In this document: positions 50,775-64,000 of the stretch, one piece after another
Numbering within the stretch: the first letter of the stretch is position 1
How the letters are laid out: each line of letters starts with the position of its first letter
Origin: Eutrigla gurnardus
Lineage: Eukaryota; Chordata; Actinopteri; Perciformes; Triglidae
NCBI GenBank assembly: GCA_963514095.1
Contig: OY741271.1
Coordinates: 10,072,495 to 10,136,494 of the forward strand
DNA length: 64,000 nucleotides
Reading direction: 5' to 3'
Program-made: the position numbers and the translations under genes
Notes under the pieces: generated by a model
Database searches by the model: none
What the model saw: only the letters and a program-made list of their open reading frames with translations
What the model was told of the DNA's origin: nothing

Positions 50775-52752
50775 AAACAGGTGCACAAAAGGGTGATGTG
50801 ATCTAAAATGGCATTTTTCATTTCAACTCGACTTTAACATTGTCACTGTTTTTATGTTGACAGATAGACTTATTAAAAACATGTTTTCTAGGGCTATTGA
50901 ATAAATAAATTAATGTAAAACAAGCCTGCATAGTATCTGTCCTAGCCAAAGTGAACATAACTAAGCATACGATGCTCATGCGTTGTCACTATAGGTCATC
51001 AAGATAACTGGTTCTAGCGCTACAATGCTGCCACATCTCTTAACAGAGCGCATAATCTGGTAATTTATTGAACTGTCAAACACGAGTAAACCTTTTTCCA
51101 GTTTTGTTTCTAAAAGGAGATTAACAGAAGATACAATTGCAGACATTTTGGGTATGCCACACTAACCTCAGTGAATGGAGTAATAAAGATTTGATATTAC
51201 TGAAAGGAAACTTATTTCTGATGAGTTTGTTTCAGATGCTCGAAAGAGGGTTGTTTTGCCGGTAAAGTGAGAGAAATTTCCTTCAGAGTTCTGTCTGACC
51301 ACATTAAGCACCTTACATTTCAGTGAGCTAATATGTTAGTCTTGGCCTGATGCCTTTTTCCTGTGACATGGAGATTTTGGCAGAGGGCAAAGAAGGCCTC
51401 ACATTTTTCTTTTTTCCTTTTTTTCTCCTCCTCTTTTTTTGGCCACTTCAATGAGGTGATGAAATCACAGGGACTCTGGCTTTGTGGACTTTGTTGCAAA
51501 TTTGATCAGCTAATGTGGTTTGATTTTGCAGCGCCATACTTTTATCAGTGTAAGGGGGTCTGGGTATTGTTTGAATTATGATGCCAATACCAATATCTCT
51601 ACACTTAAATTCATACCAATACCACTCGAGTACAATTAAATGATTATCATGTGAGATGTGGGTGTTTTTTTTGGTGTGGGCAAGGATTGATTGAAGGTAT
51701 TTTTGGAATGGATACGTTTCGATACTAACTAAAACTGGGATATTTTGCTGGATACTTAGAAAGGTATCGAGTGCATATTATAGGTTTTATTGAATATGAA
51801 TATTTTCATCCTCTTAAACGTGAGCACCTTGAAAGCAAATGTGTTTGTAAACTCAATAAAGAAATTACCTTTTAGATAGATTTGTCAGGTTTTCTTTAAT
51901 AAAACGTAATCTTCCATGCAGTCTCTCTCCGTCAAAAGCCACTTTGATGTATAATGTATAGTACATTAGCTTTCCTAAAAAAGCAACACACTTAAGTTTC
52001 TACTGACTTCGCTGTCATGTCAACTGTCATCATGTCAGGTTTTGGCATACTTAACCCTTCCATTAACCAAATCAGTGTAAACTCATTTAATATACAGTCG
52101 TCACTGTATTATAATGCAGTATTTTTAGACATACATTTCTCTTGAGGGTATCTTTTATCAGACTGACCTCTAGCTTAGTGCATCACTGCATCTGAATGAA
52201 TTCATCCCATAATTCACTACGGCAGGTCTTGGACAAGCTGTTCAAATAAATATTACTATAATATGTGCTCAAATGCTGCTTAAAGCACTGTGAAATGGAT
52301 GGTTGGATTTTGACGACCACACAGTAGTGAAATGTTTGAATTTAAACCAGTCAATTAGGGAGTTGTTTAATTATTCAAATCCGATTTCTTCTTAAGTAGA
52401 GAAAGATGCACCAGAGCATTCTGTTGGAATCTGTCCATTGCCCCGAGATAAAGCCAGAAGTATAACTCTGTTATGTTATCCCCCACATGCCTTTTGTCAT
52501 CAGTACATCTTAATTAAAAATGTATAATCTTAGCTTGGACTTCCTTAGGCTACTTGAGGCTTAAGACATTCACCAAAATTCCATCGCCCTAAAGCATTCC
52601 AATGTCATGTGGCTTGCACCCTTAGCTTAGGCCACTTAACCTAAACGAGTCACCAGACCTGTCATCCACCTCATTGAGGTTATATGGCTCTAAAGACGTG
52701 TTGCCACAGCAACCCAGCTTGTAGTGTTGCGAGTATTTATGACTTATTATTG
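50771..52752. other. Unassigned non-coding DNA
   Basis: No gene supported. 51557-51780 contains GGGTATTGTTTGAATTATGA and several ATACC/GGTAT words and could be a decayed relative of the hAT element at 62528, but ends cannot be defined. Confidence 0.35.
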
Positions 52753-52760
52753 CTGAGAAT

Positions 52761-53573
52761 TAGGGGTGTGAATATTTGGCTTCACTTCGATTCAGATTCA
52801 GTAGTTGTCGATTCGATTCAGTAACTTTTAACCAGAATTCTATATCCATGAATTAAACATGCAATAGTGCAATTGAGACTGATCTGTATTCTTCTGAAAG
52901 GTGAACAAATAAACGGACAACAGAATTACTTTTTAAACATATTTATTCAATAATAAGAAGTATTCCTGCATAATATTTTATGCTGAATAAAAAATGTAAT
53001 TAAATGTTGCTCAGTTATTTTGAACATTTTTCAACAGGCTACATGCTGGCAGGGTGGGTGAATGAGTGAGTTAAGAGTGAGTGGGTGGCATTTTCTACCA
53101 CGCCGTAAGTACGTAAGTCCGTGCAAATAAATTTTGCAATTGACGCGCTTTCGCTTAAAAAGGTTAACAGCAAGGTTACCGCTAGCAGAAGGGTTAACTG
53201 TGCTAGCTGCAGCTACTGACGCTTCTGTGATACCGTGTCGCCTTAAAAGGTGGCTGGCTAGATGTGTAGTGTACCCGTGGTATTTCATTGCACTTTTACA
53301 AATTCAACACACTGTAGACGTTTTGTCAATTTCACCATTTTTCTTTGCGTGGTGTATGCTTATTTCCGAGCTGCACCAAAAAATGTGTAAACTCAGTCTT
53401 AAAACATCAATCATAATAAGAATTGCGATTCATAAGATTTAATGCATCTATATCGATTATTCGTGAAGCCAAAGCGATTCATTCTATTTATTTTTTTTAT
53501 CAGATCAATTTAGTTCAATCGGTAGGACTGACAATCGATTCATTGATGCATCGCATGAATCGTTACACTACTA
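52761..53573 (-). mobile_element. hAT element with perfect 8-bp target duplication
   Basis: Flanked by CTGAGAAT at 52753-52760 and 53574-53581. The left end is TAGGGGTGTGAATA; the right end on the minus strand is TAGTAGTGTAACGATTC, so the ends are related but diverged. The 813-bp length and a BED-finger remnant on the minus strand indicate an internally deleted copy of a ZBED-like hAT. The intact duplication fixes both boundaries. Confidence 0.85.
53140..53391 (-). pseudogene. BED zinc-finger remnant of an hAT transposase
   Basis: On the minus strand the frame reads KKNGEIDKTSTVC, a stop, ICKSAMKYHGYTTHLASH then LLRRHGI. The C-x2-C pair (counting the stop codon position) and the closing H-x-x-x-x-H fit a BED finger, which in hAT transposases binds the element ends. 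The in-frame TGA lies between the two cysteines (about 53304-53309). The catalytic RNase-H-like domain and dimerisation region are absent. Confidence 0.7.
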
Positions 53574-53581
53574 CTGAGAAT

Positions 53582-53640
53582 CATATAGTCTACTAATATT
53601 GTATCCTGTTATGCGTGTTATCCAACCCACAATGGAGTGT
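53582..53640. other. Short spacer
   Basis: Sequence between the hAT duplication and the AT tract, no feature seen. Confidence 0.4.
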
Positions 53641-53650
53641 TATATATATA

Positions 53651-53707
<57 letters not shown>
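53641..53707. repeat. AT/GTAT microsatellite
   Basis: TA tract with TATGTG interruption and a TATG tail. Confidence 0.95.
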
Positions 53708-53710
<3 letters not shown>

Positions 53711-55139
53711 AGAAGAAATACCAACAAAGATTATGCTAACCCAAATACTTGAACTTGAAATGAGAATTTGTTACATCATATATTTACCTGTTGGACCAGG
53801 CTACATACCAGATTGTTTTGAAGTTGGTTTATGTGCGGCAGAGATGAAAGCAAGAGATGAGTGCTGTTTTATTACCGGTCATTATAAACTGGCATGTATT
53901 TCTTGCTTCAATCAATGTGGTGTGGTATTGCCAAGATGCAGCAGTTGTTTATTTCTTATTTATCTAAATGAAATGAAATAAAAATGGCTGTAATAAATGA
54001 AACATCAAAGACCTTCAGCTAAGCATCTGAATTATATTAAATTAAAACCATTATATTGATGTCTCACACATTTTTGTAATTTGACATTCTTGGAAAATTA
54101 ACCAAATTATGGGTTACAAAGCAGATTGCCAACAGTCTCATTTAACTTTTAGAACCTTTCTTTTATCACACTCCTTCGATTTAATGGCATCATGCAGAGT
54201 CCCTTTCCTTTCCCTTTAAACTATTTCCTCATGTCAGTGATGGCTTGTGCTATATTTGTGGAGTTTGCCCTCACCCTGCTGACCCCAATTATCAGGTTAT
54301 CCATTAACTTTAAGGCTTCACCTTGTTGGCCCTTTGCCCCTCACTCTTCGTCAACACTGACATAGCTTCAGGCTAGTGTGTTTTATTTTTGCCGCATCAA
54401 ATGAACACGCTTCAGGCAGAAAGAGAGAGGCAGAGAAATAAGAGGAGGAGGCGTTATTGGTGTGGTGGCAGTAGCAGGAGGAAATCGTCAAGTTGGCAAT
54501 GAAGAGACCAAGCATGGGAGTGTCAATAAATATCCAAATCATTATACCAGCTAGAGAGTTAAGCGAGAGGACGCTAGGAAGAGGGAGAGCCTGAAGTGGG
54601 AGTTATCGCTCTGGACCTAGGGAGGTTTTGTCTGTAGGAGTGTCGGCTGTAAGCTACCGTGTTTGGCTGCTGGGAGGAAAATGGAGTAAAAGGTCAGTGG
54701 TAGCTGCAAATGCTGCCTGGTGTCCTTTTTATGAATCTTTATTTATTCCTGGCTTGTCTGTTCATTCAACTAAAAGGCAACTGGACGTTTGATCACAGTC
54801 ATTGTCGATGTTATTTTGCATTAATATTTTGGTTCATATTAACATCGACCCTGTGTACTTGCCAGATAAGACAGAGCGGGTGAAGTAAAAGGGTAATGGT
54901 CTGTGAAGAGAAACTCATTTCTTCACTGATAGTTTTGTTGAACGATGTCTGCTTTAATGCCCATGTTCTGTTATGTTATGAAATGATTAAATATGCATGC
55001 ATTTTGAAGAAATAAATTGAATTCATCAAAGAAAATAGAGGTGGGTAGAAACCAACAAACACACAGACAGCATTTACTTTGGTTTGGACTTCATTTTGAC
55101 AGGTAGTAGTCATATCTGTTTAATTTTATTTGTTTTTTT

Positions 55140-55143
<4 letters not shown>
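53708..55143. other. Unassigned non-coding DNA
   Basis: The frame at 53637-53981 continues out of the AT tract without recognisable domain. A purine-rich block at 54415-54700 ends at a donor-like AAAG|GTCAGT (54693) but has no other exon support. No gene called. Confidence 0.35.

Positions 55144-55202
<59 letters not shown>
55144..55202. repeat. AT dinucleotide microsatellite
   Basis: About 29 AT units following a T-rich run. Confidence 0.95.
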
Positions 55203-55205
<3 letters not shown>

Positions 55206-55346
55206 CATTTCTTTTGATAATACGAAATAAGCAGTTTGACCCCCTCCTTTTAATTCAACCGGCATTTGCCTTTTAGTCATTAGCATATTTGTTATGGAGT
55301 CACCTATGAATTTATTATTTGATCAATAGCCTGACGAGGAAAGCAC
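55203..55346. other. Short spacer
   Basis: No feature seen between the AT tract and the MITE. Confidence 0.4.
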
Positions 55347-55600
55347 TAGGCATGGGATGACACGAAAATGTCATGGCATGATTATCCTGGCAAAAATAAT
55401 AGCAATTTATGATATCCTGATAATCATAATATGCTTAAACCTCTTAATCATACTAGAATCACTGTATGCGTTGTTAAGAAACATAATATTTTTCTATGGG
55501 ATCACATACCAATATAATGAGCTAGGCAGCTGTTTCAAGTTACTCCAGATGATATTTATGATCAACTTATTGTGAGTGTTGTTTTTTTTGTCCCAATCCC
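55347..55600 (+). mobile_element. hAT-like MITE, near-complete copy
   Basis: Left end TAGGCATGGGATGAC; right end GTCCCAATCCC, roughly its inverted match. The interior (ATGTCATGGCATGATTATCC, GCAATTTATGATATCC, AGCTGTTTCAAGT) is non-coding, and its right half matches 23600-23730. No 8-bp duplication could be matched, so the exact ends are approximate. Confidence 0.55.
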
Positions 55601-56688
55601 ATATATTCCAATTCCCTAAAGACCACCTTTGTAAACCTTTTACATGATACTGTATGTATTAATAGGAGAAAAACAATGTTTAAAAAAACAAACACAACAA
55701 GAACAGTGTAATGTTATCGTGGTATTCAACAGCTATACTCCTCAAAGCAAGCATCAGAGGGTTTCAGCAGAAAACGCTGTCTGATCCAGCCAATGAGGTC
55801 CATGATGGCCTTCTTTTTATTCAGGATTACTATACCAGACTTCCTTCAGTCACCCCGTCACCAGGGCCTCTCCTAGTCCACAGGTCTGGCAGGTTGGAGA
55901 CTTGGCGTTCCAAGTCATTACCTTCATGGAATTTGTCATTCTGTAAACAGAGTAAGCATTAAATCATTAAAATTTCTAGTGGCTAATGATGGTATTCTTA
56001 AATGTTATTAGAATCAATAAAACAACAACAATAATAATAATAACATAATAAAACACCTCCTTTGAAGCTATCATTGCATGTTGAGCAAACAACACAAACG
56101 TCTATAAAACAAACAGATGAGCTCCAACCGATTTGTTTCACCAGTTAAAATGCAGCATTTTTCTATGCGGGTAAGTGTTGCTCCTGAGACTGATGCCAGA
56201 CTTTGGGTGTGACATTGTAGAAAACAAGCTTTTCTCTTTCCCTCATTTGGTTATCCTTCAGTGTAATTAGAGCAGGCCAATAGTGCATACTAGTTAGAGT
56301 AATACACATTACTTTGTGTGGTTTGTTATTTAGTTGTCCCTCCTGAAGTGAATGAACACACACAGAGACCACACAGAAACTCCCTGTCCTGACAGCTGGA
56401 TGAATGCTCAGGCAGCTTTTTCTCTTGCCTGAATAAGGCTGCCACGACCGTCGCCTTTCCCTTCGGTTGTTAACAAGTTGAAGCAGGAAATGGGGAAACC
56501 TTTAGGGGAAAAAAACGTACAATTTATCTTTATGTTGTCAGAGAATATTAAGCTTGGAGTTTTTTGGAGCTTGGTCCTGTTTCTCTGGAAATATTGAGTG
56601 GCCATCTAAGGAAGGAGGACAAGGTCATAGTTGGTGTTGTTTTGTAATATATTTAAAAGATCAATATACACAATTCAGAGCATCAATG
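55601..56688. other. Unassigned non-coding DNA
   Basis: No exon or repeat recognised. Short frames on the minus strand at 56163-56372 and 56408-56605 have no domain. Confidence 0.4.
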
Positions 56689-57010
56689 TAGCAGCAAATC
56701 ACTATTGTCTATGTAAAGATGTAGTGGAGTGATGTCTACCTGAGTGGAGAATGAAGCCACACTCCCTCTGTGTGTGTTGTTATCTGATCTTCTTCTTGGT
56801 TTGTTGGCTGGCCACGCAAGCTTTTAGTGCATGTTTATGTGAGCGAGCCCCACTGGCTAGCTCATGGCTGCCTCTCTGCACTGCTCTCCTTTGGCGACAG
56901 CATTGTGGCAGAAGCATAGCACCCACCCTGCAAGCAGGTTTGCACAAATGTTGTACATTTAGTACTGTTAGCACAGTTGGCAACGAGCCATTGGGCTCAG
57001 GCATCACTGT
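56689..57010 (+). repeat. Dispersed repeat family 2, copy at 56.7 kb
   Basis: Same orientation and word order as 7856-8185 (GCAGCAAA, TGTAAAGATGTAG, CTCCCTCTGTGTGTGTTGTT, GGCTAGCTCATGG). It also shares TGCACTGCTCTC and CATAGCACCCACCCTG with 5431-5625. Frames on both strands here are chance. Confidence 0.6.
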
Positions 57011-57784
57011 GTGGAGAACAGTTGATGAGCAATTTAAATGCTGCTTCTTCTTTTAACTAGAAACAGAAAAAAATAATTAATTGTATAATTGTATTTGAAT
57101 TAGCTCAGAAACGTGTACAAATCTGACATCAGAATTATGAGTGTCATTACAAACCTGCCTGTACAGTCTGATTTCATGAGTAATTTCTTGTACTTGAGCT
57201 GTCTGAGTAGTCATTTAACGTTTTAGCCTTGTCAACAAGCAAAAGTAATGTGCTATATACTTTTCTTAAACCTTTATTCATAGGAAAACACATATGTTTA
57301 GTTGCTGTATTGTTGGATTGGAGGAAAAGTAAATCGGCCATGTTGTAGTAAGGTTTCTAGTGATGTAGCATTGTGAGATACATCTCAATGAATAACGCGT
57401 TGGCAGTGAACACAAGATATAGTATAGGAAAAGTTGAACTTTGACTGAAATCTGAAAATCATGAATCTCTTACTTTTCAGCCTGGAGCAAACATATTTTT
57501 CAACTTGTGTTGAATCATCATCAGCATGTTTTGTGTGGTTCAGTTGCAGCAGCTGAGGCTGTTTTCATGTTTTAACGCTGCATGACATGATTTTCAGTCA
57601 ATCTGCTGGTGCCCTTTTGCCCTTATTCACATATTCTAGGTCACATATTGATCACCCATGATGAGTGAGCCTCAGCTCATCTGATTTGGCCCTCAGTCTT
57701 GTCAAGCTATTGATTTTTTTGTTTTCCTTACAATTAGAATAACAAAAGATAATGTAAACATGTTCTACAAATAATGTATAAACA
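57011..57784. other. Unassigned non-coding DNA
   Basis: No supported feature. Confidence 0.4.
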
Positions 57785-58000
57785 GGGGGCGGCCAGTAGC
57801 GCAGTGGTTAGGTCAGCCGCCCCATGTACGGAGTCAACGTCAACGTCGTCGACGCGGCGATCCCGGGTTCGACTCCCGGCCCGGGATCAGTTTCCCACAA
57901 TGTCTTCTCCCTCTCTCTCCCTGTTTCCACACTGTCTGTATAAAAATATTAAAAGGCTTGAAAGACGCTCTAGACGAAAAAATAATCGTAAAAAAAAACA
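57785..58000 (+). repeat. tRNA-derived SINE, well-preserved head
   Basis: A box TAGCGCAGTGGTTAGG (57797-57812) and B box GGTTCGACTCC (57866-57876) are both intact. The head contains an uneroded CpG-rich CGTCGTCGACGCGGCG segment, which suggests a recent copy because methylated CpG decays quickly. The tail contains TCTCCCTGTTTCCACACTGTC and ATTAAAAGGC, ending in A-rich sequence. It is not a functional tRNA gene: the spacing between boxes is too long and no cloverleaf closes. Confidence 0.75.
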
Positions 58001-58530
58001 GGTAGGCCTGTTGGCTTTCTAGCCTGTTGTACACATTAATAAACTCTCCCGTGGTTGGGCTTCTGCCCAGAACACTTCAGTGTACACCTCACATGCTTCT
58101 AGTAACACTGAAAAACCAAAACAAAATGAAACACACTTAGAAGATGAATCAGCTTGCTGGGAATACGCTGTCTGTCTCTCAGTGTGTATACTTTGTACTC
58201 CATACATTACAGCCTTTGTTCTTAAGGCATCGTATTTAAGCTGTCAGCAACACGCTGTGCAGATCACGTGACACCCTAGGGCCCAAAAAAGACTTCTTCC
58301 ACGTCCATCACAAAGAAAACCCTGTAAATCATGACATTTGAAAACGTGTAAATTGTCTGCAAGTTTCTCATATTTGGCCCAAGGGAGGCAATAGAAGGAA
58401 AAAGCCCTGTAGTGTATAATTATAATCTTCATAATGTTCTTCCCTTTTATTCTCATTTACTTGGCTTTTTATTTTGTTATGCCTGCATTTCTTCAACCGT
58501 GTTTCCCTTTTTGGTTTCCTCCAGCAGTGT
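58001..58530. other. Unassigned non-coding DNA
   Basis: No supported feature. Confidence 0.4.

Positions 58531-60015
<1,485 letters not shown>

Positions 60016-60080
<65 letters not shown>
60016..60080. repeat. CA dinucleotide microsatellite
   Basis: About 32 CA units. Confidence 0.97.
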
Positions 60081-60082
<2 letters not shown>

Positions 60083-60161
60083 TTGTAGATACATCATACA
60101 AGCAATTAGCAGCACCTTCAGCAGTTTTCCTGCTGGTCTGGTTGAAAAGATAAAAACCTGT

Positions 60162-61463
<1,302 letters not shown>

Positions 61464-61477
61464 GTGTGTGTGTGTGT

Positions 61478-62218
61478 GGTGAGCATGGCTGTATGTTGGA
61501 GAAACATTAAAGATCAGCCCCATAAAAAGCCTGTTTTTTCTACTAATGCAACGTATGCCACATGTGCATTAGAGCAGGGGTTTCCCAAACATTGCCATGC
61601 CAAGGACCTCTGTACAGCATTATCTTCTGGCAGGGACAAATGACATTTACATTATGATACCAAAAATCAAATGTACCACTTCTTAATATATTGTTTTTTT
61701 ATTTAACTTGATCTATTAAATTAAGTCGTTCTTCTGTTAAAACATTCCATGTCAATATTATAATATGATATTTAATATATAATATTAATGGTAAACAAAA
61801 AAATGTCAACCTTTTTCTGCCTATTTATTCATCACATTAAATTTCTTCAGTTAAACATCGTGTCATTTTTGTCTAAACAATATCAAACAGTAAACATTTT
61901 TTCGGCAGATGCTGCTGGGACGATTAAAACACTTCACATTCGCCCCACTACAGTAGTAGCCTAATGCCCATACAGCATTTGTTACACAATTTAACAACAG
62001 ATTTATTTAATATTGCACCAACAGAAAAAGCCAAGAATAAGGGCGACATAAAGAGGTCAGGTTTCGCCAGACAATTATGACCTAAGGCAGTGATTAATAC
62101 CCCCATTATGAAAAACTCTAATGCTCAGTGCATTAGAGAATGTTAGGAATTTTAATAATTGAATGACCATTGATTACACACTGTTAAGATTCAGATAGAT
62201 TGGAAGTATATTAGGAAC
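61478..62218 (+). repeat. Dispersed repeat family 3, copy split by an insertion
   Basis: 61478-61574 matches the minus strand of 45649-45744 (GGTGAGCATGGCTGTATG, GGAGAAACATTAAAGATCAG, CCTGTTTTTT). The match resumes after the inserted element with CATTAGAGAATG (62131-62142). Downstream to 62218 the sequence is unassigned flank into which the gypsy element appears to have inserted. Confidence 0.75.
61575..62130 (+). mobile_element. hAT-like MITE with 8-bp duplication, confirmed by empty site
   Basis: CATTAGAG occurs at 61567-61574 and 62131-62138, flanking 556 bp that begins CAGGGGTTTCCCAAAC, an hAT-style end. The right end (GCTCAGTG) is poorly matched. The related repeat copy at 45645-45656 has a single CATTAGAG continuing directly into AATG, i.e. 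the unoccupied site. The interior is AT-rich and non-coding. Confidence 0.75.
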
Positions 62219-63528
62219 TGTCATGACCTGGCTCAAAGGTAGGACAAAATATGGAGACCACGCATGACTTTTAAAGTTGTAAACATAAATGTATTTAAAT
62301 AAACTAAATTAACTATGTCAATCAGTTCATTAGTAATGCTTGTAGTGTGTGGGTGTGTGTAGGTATAAGAGAACAAAAAAGCTAAATAACCCAAGATCAA
62401 ACCAAACCAGCAACTCAGAGAAGAGAGAGCGAGAATGAATGCTCAGGCATCCAAAGATGTAGGTGAGCATTCACACCAACTCAGGTGTTAGCCATCTCTC
62501 CTAATTAGCCACTCCCAAGATCCCAAGTAGGGTTGGGTATCGTTTGAATTTGAACGATTCTGATTCCGATTCCTTGTTTCGATTCCGGTTCAAAACGATT
62601 CTCGATTCCAATTCTTTTAAGAGGCAGGGTAAAAACAGTTTAGGATATTTTAAATGAGCTAGCTAACCAATGGTCTTTCTGAATGAAATAGTCTGACCTT
62701 CTCCATCAATTTTAATTCTATGAACTTTTTACTTTGAATTTCTCACAGGGCTGTTTTCAACTACAATATAAATATAAAATCTATGAACTTGAATATAAAT
62801 ATTATAAATTATGAATACATTTTCACAGGGGTACACTTTCCTCAAGAGAGCTTTATTTTTGAAAACCTCATGAAAACACATTTACACGAGTGTGTGATGC
62901 TGCAGGTACTTTAACATGTGCTCCCACTGATGGGCTAACCTGGTGCACAATAGCAAACAAACAATAAGAAACAACTTGTAAAACCTTCCTTTTGTTGCAC
63001 AACATCTTCCCCTTTGCTGCTAAGATGAACGGAGTAGGCTCAGCACATCGCGGAGTCATGGAACATTAGCAATCTCAGGTCGTAAATTGTCTATGAAAAA
63101 ATATGTGGGCTAATTTGTTAGCTGCCTCAATGTTGGCGCAAGACATTATATATTGTTTCACTTTCCGGATTCGGAATGCAGTACAGTCACTGCGGTGCCA
63201 CACTTGGGGTCGGACCCGGATCCAGAGCCAGAGGAAGACGCAGCGGTGTTGCATTTTGCCAAGATTTAGTTGTTTTTAGAAAAATTAAGCCACACTTTGG
63301 ACCGTCGACACACACTATCCATGCTTGACTCGCTTGCTTACGCAAACACTTCTGTTGGACCCTTGTTAGTTGGTGTTCAGCGGCTTCTTCTCCCGGTCGG
63401 CGGACTGGGTATCGCAACTAGGAATCGAAATTTAAACTTTTGAACCAATCGATACTCGATTCTCGATATCCAACCCTAATCCGAGGCAACCAAATGGAAG
63501 ATAGGTCAGAGGCCAAGGAGCTGTCACA
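62219..63528 (-). mobile_element. Ty3/gypsy 3' LTR with nested insertion
   Basis: Read on the minus strand, a purine tract GAGGAGGGGGA (63529-63539) precedes TGTGACAG, and the block ends GGTCATGACA at 62219, so it is TG...CA bounded with a polypurine tract in the correct place. Removing the 951-bp hAT and one 8-bp duplication leaves an LTR of about 350 bp. The other LTR would lie beyond 64000, so the LTR pair and the 4-6-bp target duplication cannot be checked here. Confidence 0.65.
62528..63478. mobile_element. Non-autonomous hAT nested in the gypsy LTR
   Basis: The ends TAGGGTTGGGTATCG (62528) and, on the other strand, TAGGGTTGGATATCG (63478) match at 14 of 15 bases. Flanks ATCCCAAG (62520-62527) and ATCCGAGG (63479-63486) agree at 6 of 8 positions, an aged target duplication. 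Subterminal sequence is rich in CGATTC/GAATCG words. No transposase motif is recognisable; short minus frames are chance. Confidence 0.75.
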
Positions 63529-63684
63529 TCCCCCTCCTCAAGAGCGAGGACCCACCTCAGACACTTTTCTCTCCTAGTTCTCATGACTCAGCAACCTGGA
63601 TCCGAGGGAAGCACTTTTACAGTAAAGAAAACTGGGACAGAAGAAATACAAAAGAGGAAGGGGCAACTTTATCAAAGGCAAATC
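63529..63684 (-). other. Gypsy internal 3' region with polypurine tract
   Basis: Only about 155 bases separate the RNase H remnant from the LTR. In Ty3/gypsy elements the integrase gene normally lies between them, so it has been deleted here. The purine tract at the LTR edge is the expected primer site for plus-strand synthesis. Confidence 0.6.
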
Positions 63685-64000
63685 TTAAGTCCAAGGCACA
63701 CGTGACAATGCATCAGCAACTACATTTTTTTTGCCCTTAATATGACGCATGTCCAAATGATAGGGTTGCAACAACAAGGCCCATCGCATCAATCATTGAT
63801 TTTAATTTTGAAGCGAACGCAAAAAGGTTAACCGGTTGTGGTCAGTATACCTCCAGAATAAAACCTGACCGAACATAAACATTGAAATGTTGGAGGGTCC
63901 AAACAAGAGCAAGTGCTTCTTTTTCTATGACAACGTAAGGTCACTTTGATACACTTTGGTACACTTTGAACTTCTTAGAGAAATAACTAATGGGCCTTTC
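63685..64000 (-). pseudogene. Ty3/gypsy RNase H remnant (runs off the window)
   Basis: RNase H removes genomic RNA during reverse transcription of the retrotransposon. On the minus strand the sequence shows RPISYFSKKFKVYQS, then a stop, then VVIEKEALALVWTLQHF with the catalytic Glu, then a frameshift and YTDHNRLTFLRSLQN, two more stops, LMRWALLLQPYHLDMRHIKG and VVADALSRVP, the canonical end of gypsy RNase H. There are three internal stops and one frameshift. The reverse transcriptase part would lie beyond the window edge. The integrase is missing downstream. Confidence 0.85.

Noticed and set aside
57785..57880. tRNA gene
   Set aside because: A and B boxes are present but the spacing is too long and no cloverleaf can be closed; a SINE tail follows.

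Overview
The window looks like 64 kb of a teleost (probably percomorph) fish nuclear chromosome. The grounds are very long CA/GT, AT and CT microsatellites, tRNA-derived SINEs, an L2-like LINE, a Tc1 element, a PIF/Harbinger-like element, several hAT/ZBED-type elements and a Ty3/gypsy LTR element, all in AT-rich sequence with vertebrate-style splice and CpG-island signals. No prokaryotic gene, CRISPR array or operon is present. Most open reading frames are short and are accounted for by microsatellites or chance.

Layout. 0-11.9 kb: non-coding sequence with dispersed repeats; one pair is inverted (18-155 and 5830-5960) and another repeat occurs at 5.4, 7.9 and 56.7 kb. 11.9-13.6 kb: a 5'-truncated L2-like LINE on the minus strand with an uninterrupted reverse transcriptase frame, the longest ORF of the window. 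13.7-15.7 kb: a pyrimidine-rich retroelement-like block and a possible 1-kb MITE with inverted ends. 17.8-18.1 kb: a degenerate AGTAT pentanucleotide satellite. 19.55-21.4 kb: a CpG-rich promoter-like region with CCAAT and GC boxes, a candidate first exon (donor at 19778) and a candidate second exon (20646-20802) that ends four codons after an ATG. This is the only host-gene signal I consider credible. If it is real, the rest of the window would be mainly its first coding-side intron or intergenic DNA, because I found no convincing further exon downstream. 21-37 kb: mostly unannotated non-coding DNA, with a 16-bp perfect hairpin at 28653 and a 224-bp uninterrupted GT tract at 33321. 37.4-38.4 kb: a Harbinger-like element carrying a broken Myb/SANT-type gene whose intron is occupied by a SINE. 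45.6-47.05 kb: a dispersed repeat copy and an hAT-like remnant. 49.2-50.7 kb: a Tc1 element with perfect 26-bp ends and a dead transposase. 52.76-53.57 kb: an hAT element with a perfect 8-bp target duplication and a BED-finger remnant. 57.8 kb: a tRNA-derived SINE. 60.2-64 kb: a nest of elements.

The nest is the most informative structure. A dispersed repeat with its own GT tract was hit by one hAT (60293-61463) in the GT tract and by a second hAT-like element (61575-62130). Next to it lies a minus-strand gypsy element (LTR plus RNase H remnant), whose LTR was in turn hit by a third hAT (62528-63478). A copy of the same repeat at 45.64-45.80 kb lacks the second insertion and acts as an internal empty site.

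The recognisable coding segments are transposon proteins (reverse transcriptase, Tc1 transposase, BED-finger hAT transposases, a SANT-like Harbinger protein, gypsy RNase H), and nearly all are broken. I see no new multi-gene biological system; the interest lies in insertion history, the unidentified promoter/exon pair and several unusual repeats.
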